This document shows, in pieces, positions 5,285-7,831 of a DNA stretch of 7,831 bases (its first letter is position 1; each line of letters opens with the position of its first letter). The translations under genes and the position numbers were made by a program. Location of the stretch: the NCBI GenBank assembly GCA_035296085.1, contig DATHBP010000107.1, positions 1 to 7,831 on the forward strand. The letters run 5' to 3'. The notes under the pieces are model-generated. The model saw only the letters and a program-made list of their open reading frames with translations, had not been told where the DNA came from and ran no database searches. Origin of the DNA: DATHBP01 sp035296085. GTDB taxonomy: Bacteria > Actinomycetota > Actinomycetes > Propionibacteriales > Nocardioidaceae.

Positions 5285-6148
5285 GTGCACATCACCCGCC
5301 GCGACTTTCTGCGCGCCGCTGCCGCGACCGGGCTCGGCACCCTGGTCGCGACTGGCGCCGCGGCGACCGGCGTGTCCGCGCCGTTGATCGGCGCTCGGGT
5401 GAAGGACATCCCGTGGTCGCGAGCGGCCACCGAGATCGGCCCGATACGAGTGACGCGCCTGTTCTACACAGTGCTCCCCGCCCTGTTCACCCGTGGCGGC
5501 ATCCCCGAAGGCGTGCGGTTGATCGTGTCCTACAAGCAACCCTCAGCCCACACAGCCAGCTATGTGGAGTCCATTCCACCAGGTTCCGATGTGCAGATGG
5601 CCTTCCACCACGAGCCAGAGGGCCCGACCGACTACCCCGGCGCTCCTGCAGTGGCCGGGCCGCGTTTCGTGGCCGCGTTCCAGACCGAGCAGGCGGCGAT
5701 CGCCGCTGCGAATCCCACGGTCCCGGTGGCGTTCATCGGCGGCGGGTACCAGTACACCGGTGGCAAGAGCAGCTCCCGCGGGATCGGTGGGCACTTCATC
5801 CCGCCAACAGCTCACTACTTCTACCTGGACACCTACCAGCCGACGACGATCGTGCCCGCCGCAGAGTCTCCCAGCATCGTGAACTTCCTCGCGGAGCTCC
5901 GCGCGAAGGGAGCCCGGTTCAACGGGTTCGCTGAGTACGGCCGGGGGCAGTCCACGGCCACGATGCCCATTCCGGAGTCCACAGTCCAAGCCCGCATCGA
6001 GGTGTTCGGTCTCGACGACGCCTGGCTGCGGTCGCTGCCGGACGTTCGGGTCTGGTGCTATTGGTACACCATCGGCTCGTCGGGAGATCAGTGGCGCATG
6101 GCCGACACCGCCTCACAGGCTGCGTGGGCACGGATCGCCGCGCGGTAG
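5285..6148 (+). CDS. Tat-exported protein with glycoside-hydrolase-like (GH26-type barrel) motifs
   Basis: A 287-residue protein starting at GTG 5285. An in-frame TGA at 5276-5278 rules out any longer form, and the Tat motif needs this start. The N-terminus TRRDFLR (4-10) followed by an Ala/Gly/Thr-rich hydrophobic stretch is a classical twin-arginine signal; cleavage after VSA (about residue 32) or AAA (27) is plausible. The mature part (about 255 residues) has FHHEPEG (107-113) and FAEYGRG (215-221). Paired acidic motifs of this kind, one mid-barrel and one late, suit the acid/base and nucleophile glutamates (E110 or E112, and E217) of a TIM-barrel retaining hydrolase such as GH26. The mature part has a single Cys (C258). 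No carbohydrate-binding domain is visible. The ribosome site is very poor. Export is well supported; the enzymatic role is tentative. Confidence 0.78.
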   Translation: MHITRRDFLRAAAATGLGTLVATGAAATGVSAPLIGARVKDIPWSRAATEIGPIRVTRLFYTVLPALFTRGGIPEGVRLIVSYKQPSAHTASYVESIPPGSDVQMAFHHEPEGPTDYPGAPAVAGPRFVAAFQTEQAAIAAANPTVPVAFIGGGYQYTGGKSSSRGIGGHFIPPTAHYFYLDTYQPTTIVPAAESPSIVNFLAELRAKGARFNGFAEYGRGQSTATMPIPESTVQARIEVFGLDDAWLRSLPDVRVWCYWYTIGSSGDQWRMADTASQAAWARIAAR

Positions 6149-6191
6149 GACGCGCAGCCAAACGGGGACCGGGCGAAGTGGCTTGTAGTTC

Positions 6192-6198
6192 GAGGAGG
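6192..6198 (+). promoter_or_regulatory. Strong Shine-Dalgarno GAGGAGG ahead of a short ORF
   Basis: One of the two best ribosome sites in the window. It sits 4 nt before ATG 6203 and not in front of the annotated-size gene that follows. It is the main evidence that the short ORF at 6203-6277 is translated. Confidence 0.65.
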
Positions 6199-6202
6199 AT
6201 CA

Positions 6203-6277
6203 ATGGGTGGTTCCAAGGCAAGCGAATGGCCCAGTGCTGGTTGGGTCGTCCGAAGCCAGACGGAGACGCAGGCATGA
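6203..6277 (+). CDS. Possible 24-residue leader peptide coupled to the lipoprotein gene
   Basis: ATG 6203 follows GAGGAGG and opens a 24-codon frame that begins MGGSKASEW, contains two Trp residues and ends in QTETQA. Its TGA (6275-6277) overlaps the lipoprotein ATG (6274-6276) as ATGA, the usual arrangement for translational coupling. The peptide has no signal or membrane segment. The frame differs from the lipoprotein's, so it is not simply a longer N-terminus. It could be a regulatory uORF, a microprotein, or a chance frame behind a chance Shine-Dalgarno. No family is recognised. Confidence 0.45.
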   Translation: MGGSKASEWPSAGWVVRSQTETQA

Positions 6278-6789
6278 GCATGCGGCAGCCGGTAATACGC
6301 GACCACCGGCCTTTGCTAGGCCTTGTCGTGACGCTGGCGTTCGCAGGATGTACTCCGAAGGCGGACACCGTCCCGAGCGTCGCGGGGGAACGGCTCGACG
6401 TTGCAATCGACTCCGTCGAAGATGCCGGGCTGGATCATGAAGAGATCGGTGGCGGCATCTTTGGAATCATCCAGGAGAGCCGTTGGGTTGTGTGCGACCA
6501 GCGACCCGAAGCAGGCTCCTCCACCGAGGGCATAGACAGCGTCAAGCTGATCGTCGATCGCAAGTGTGACGCCGTCTCAGGGTCTGAGGGCGGCAGAATG
6601 CCGGATGTCGAGGGAGAGCGCCTCGATGTAGCCAAGCTCGACCTCACAGAGGCAGGCATCGGTTATCGAATCAGCGGCGGCGGCATTTTTGGCGTCGTCG
6701 AAGAAAGTCGGTGGACAGTGTGCAAAGCCAAGCCAGCCGCAGGTAAACCGACTGCACAGGCGGTGCTCTACATTCGACGGGCTTGCTGA
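6274..6789 (+). CDS. Lipoprotein with two tandem PASTA-like repeats
   Basis: A 171-residue protein. MSMRQPVIRDHR precedes a hydrophobic segment (14-24) and the lipobox LAFAGC, which gives a lipidated Cys26; Phe at -3 is tolerated but not typical. Two homologous repeats follow, about 33-98 and 109-171. Each starts with (V/M)P-x-V-x-GERLDVA, continues with an acidic helix ending in AG, then GGGIFG(I/V)(I/V)-x-ESRW-x-VC and P-x-AG, and closes with a beta strand and Cys. This resembles PASTA domains, which bind peptidoglycan fragments or act as spacers in wall proteins. C74/C98 and C150/C171 could form one disulfide per repeat. ATG 6274, with GGAGA at 6262-6266, is preferred over upstream in-frame codons because it places the signal peptide at the N-terminus. 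Its GC is lower than its neighbours' (57-60% on the lines counted). The ligand is unknown. Confidence 0.8.
   Translation: MSMRQPVIRDHRPLLGLVVTLAFAGCTPKADTVPSVAGERLDVAIDSVEDAGLDHEEIGGGIFGIIQESRWVVCDQRPEAGSSTEGIDSVKLIVDRKCDAVSGSEGGRMPDVEGERLDVAKLDLTEAGIGYRISGGGIFGVVEESRWTVCKAKPAAGKPTAQAVLYIRRAC
6370..6786 (+). repeat. Internal duplication inside the lipoprotein gene
   Basis: Codons 33-98 (6370-6567) and 109-171 (6598-6786) encode clearly homologous repeats. At DNA level the resemblance survives only in patches, for example GGTGGCGGCAT against GGCGGCGGCAT before TTTTGG-like bases. The duplication is therefore old and has diverged, not recent. Confidence 0.75.
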
Positions 6790-6919
6790 CAGCGGGCCGG
6801 CTCTCAACGGGCCTAGCAGCCGAGCTGGGAACGCATTCGGTGTTGTGTCCGAGGGGGGAGTCGAAACCCCGCGAGAGGGGTCATGGCCCGCATCGCTCGG
6901 TCCGGTAGAAGGGCGGGGA
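6790..6919. terminator. Convergent intergenic region with GC-rich hairpins, possible terminators
   Basis: This gap lies between two converging genes. ACCCC-GCGAGA-GGGGT (6866-6881) is a perfect 5-bp stem. A run of six G at 6853-6858 could pair with the same C-run instead, so two alternative hairpins compete. GCGGGG-ATCAG-CCCCGC (6913-6929) spans the stop codon of the ABC gene; on the minus strand it is followed by CCTTCT, only weakly U-rich. A looser hairpin, 6780-6787 with 6815-6821, overlaps the lipoprotein stop. None has a proper U-tract, so function as terminators is uncertain. No coding signal is seen. Confidence 0.4.
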
Positions 6920-7831
6920 TCAGCCCCGCACGGGCGCTGTCCCGCCAAGCACCACGACGGTCAGCTCCGGCAGCAGCTGAACGCCGACCTGCTCGCCCTG
7001 ACGAGGAGGAGTCACCTCAGAGGCTTGGTGCGCGGTCAGTCGTGAGTCATGGGCGCACAAGGTGATGTCCCACCTTCCTGGGCCAGGAGTCACTGATTGG
7101 ACGAGCGCGAGCAAGCTGCCCAGGTCAGGTCGCACGATGCGCACCCCATGGGCCCAGATCGCGAGTGTGACGGCACCTTCCATGTGTTTGGGCGCTGTCG
7201 CCACCACGTGCCCGGCGAGCCTCACGGAACCTCTCCCGTCGACGGTCGCTGGCAGCAGGTTGTGGTATCCGACGATGCTGGCAACGCGTGTGTCGACGGG
7301 GTGTCGAAACACCTCGACCGGCGAGCTGAGCTGCTTCACCTTGCCGCGATCGAGTACCGCCACTTGGTCCGCACCCCGGACCGCTTCTTCGGGTCGGTGC
7401 GAGACGTGAACGACCGTTGTCGGCTGGTGGGCGAGTGCCCGATCGAGGTCGTCGAGGAACGTGGCGCGTGCCTCCGGGTCGAGGGCGGCGGCGGGTTCGT
7501 CCAAGAGAAGGACCGAGGGCTCCATGGCGAGCGACCTCGCCAGGTTTACCCGCTGACGCTCGCCACTCGAAAGCCGCGAGGCGGGGCGCTCGGCAAGCTG
7601 GGCGACTCCGAGTCGTTCCAGCGCCGCCAACACCCGATGTTGCCTCAAGGGACGTGGGAGGTCGCGCCACGCCAGCGGGAGCTCGATATTGCGCCGCACT
7701 GTGGTCGTCAGCAGGCTGGGCTGTTGCGTTACATAACCAATGGTGCGGCGAGCGGACAGCGGCAGCGCCTTGGTGGCCTTGCCGTCGAGCGTGACCGACC
7801 CCTGGGTTGGAGCCTCGATTCCTGCGAGGAG
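6920..7831 (-). CDS. ABC importer ATPase, molybdate/tungstate/sulfate (ModC/TupC/CysA) class, 5' end off window
   Basis: The reading frame runs from the window edge to TGA 6922-6920, giving 303 visible residues from LLAGIEAPTQG onward. Seen in order: the Q-loop YVTQQ (33-37), signature RLSSGERQRV (86-95, Ser in place of the first Gly of LSGGQ), Walker B VLLLDEP (107-113, E112), the D-loop ALD (116-118) and switch His VSHR (H145). A C-terminal extension from about 180, with VASIVGYHNLLPATV, is a TOBE-like domain, the mark of importers for oxyanions and similar solutes. Walker A and roughly the first 40 residues lie outside. A GTG at 7699 is only an internal Val codon and should not be taken as the start. 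The ATPase would power uptake with a permease and binding protein, probably encoded upstream, off the right edge. The class is firm; tungstate/molybdate over other substrates is a guess from overall resemblance. Confidence 0.88.
   Translation of the reverse strand, partial: LLAGIEAPTQGSVTLDGKATKALPLSARRTIGYVTQQPSLLTTTVRRNIELPLAWRDLPRPLRQHRVLAALERLGVAQLAERPASRLSSGERQRVNLARSLAMEPSVLLLDEPAAALDPEARATFLDDLDRALAHQPTTVVHVSHRPEEAVRGADQVAVLDRGKVKQLSSPVEVFRHPVDTRVASIVGYHNLLPATVDGRGSVRLAGHVVATAPKHMEGAVTLAIWAHGVRIVRPDLGSLLALVQSVTPGPGRWDITLCAHDSRLTAHQASEVTPPRQGEQVGVQLLPELTVVVLGGTAPVRG

Noticed and set aside
6055..6273. Longer N-terminus for the lipoprotein starting inside the Tat-protein gene
   Set aside because: It would bury the signal peptide and lipobox in the interior of the protein and overlap the preceding gene by about 90 bp.
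6851..6881. 3' end of a tRNA (T-arm-like GTCGAAA between G and C runs)
   Set aside because: The loop is 8 nt with the wrong bases. No acceptor, D or anticodon arms can be built around it.
1..7831. CRISPR arrays, insertion sequences, transposases, integrases, rRNA or tRNA genes
   Set aside because: None seen. There are no regularly spaced repeats, no terminal inverted repeats with a transposase frame and no structural-RNA landmarks.

Overview
The window is high-GC DNA (roughly 70% in the catabolic genes, by hand count of a few lines) with GTG starts, GC-rich third codon positions, few T-tracts and tightly packed genes. Together with the gene families present, this points to an actinobacterium. 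No rRNA or tRNA is present, so I cannot place it more finely.

Left part (1-4551): a four-gene rightward operon. It encodes a glutamine-synthetase-fold ligase (250-1614), an NAD-type aldehyde dehydrogenase (1622-2989), a short-chain dehydrogenase (3024-3797) and a class-I glutamine-amidotransferase-fold hydrolase of the PuuD family (3835-4551). The logic is that of a gamma-glutamylation pathway. An amine is capped with glutamate, its free end is oxidised to an acid while the reactive aldehyde stays masked, and the hydrolase then releases glutamate plus the acid product. From memory, the same four families sit together in Mycobacterium tuberculosis (Rv2860c glnA4, Rv2859c, Rv2858c aldC, Rv2857c), in a different order. 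The ligase lacks the usual ammonium-site residues of true glutamine synthetase. The cassette has an SDR where the E. coli Puu pathway has an FAD amine oxidase, so an amino-alcohol substrate is a reasonable hypothesis. Upstream, at 1-118, lies the apparent 5' end of a leftward gene. The gap between it and the operon carries a 15-bp inverted repeat that could be an operator.

Middle part (4548-6148): a leftward gene for a small predicted membrane protein (4548-5078) converges on the operon, and the two stop codons share one CTAG. Diverging from it is a Tat-exported protein with glycoside-hydrolase-like acidic motifs (5285-6148). The 206-bp gap between these two genes holds a perfect 10-bp inverted repeat with a 9-bp spacer, the most striking non-coding element in the window.

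Right part (6149-7831): a short ORF with a strong Shine-Dalgarno sequence (6203-6277) overlaps by ATGA the start of a lipoprotein with two PASTA-like, cysteine-bearing repeats (6274-6789). The lipoprotein gene is lower in GC than the rest. Converging on it is the 3' part of an ABC-importer ATPase gene (6920 to beyond 7831, minus strand) of the molybdate/tungstate/sulfate TOBE class. Its Walker A motif lies off the window.
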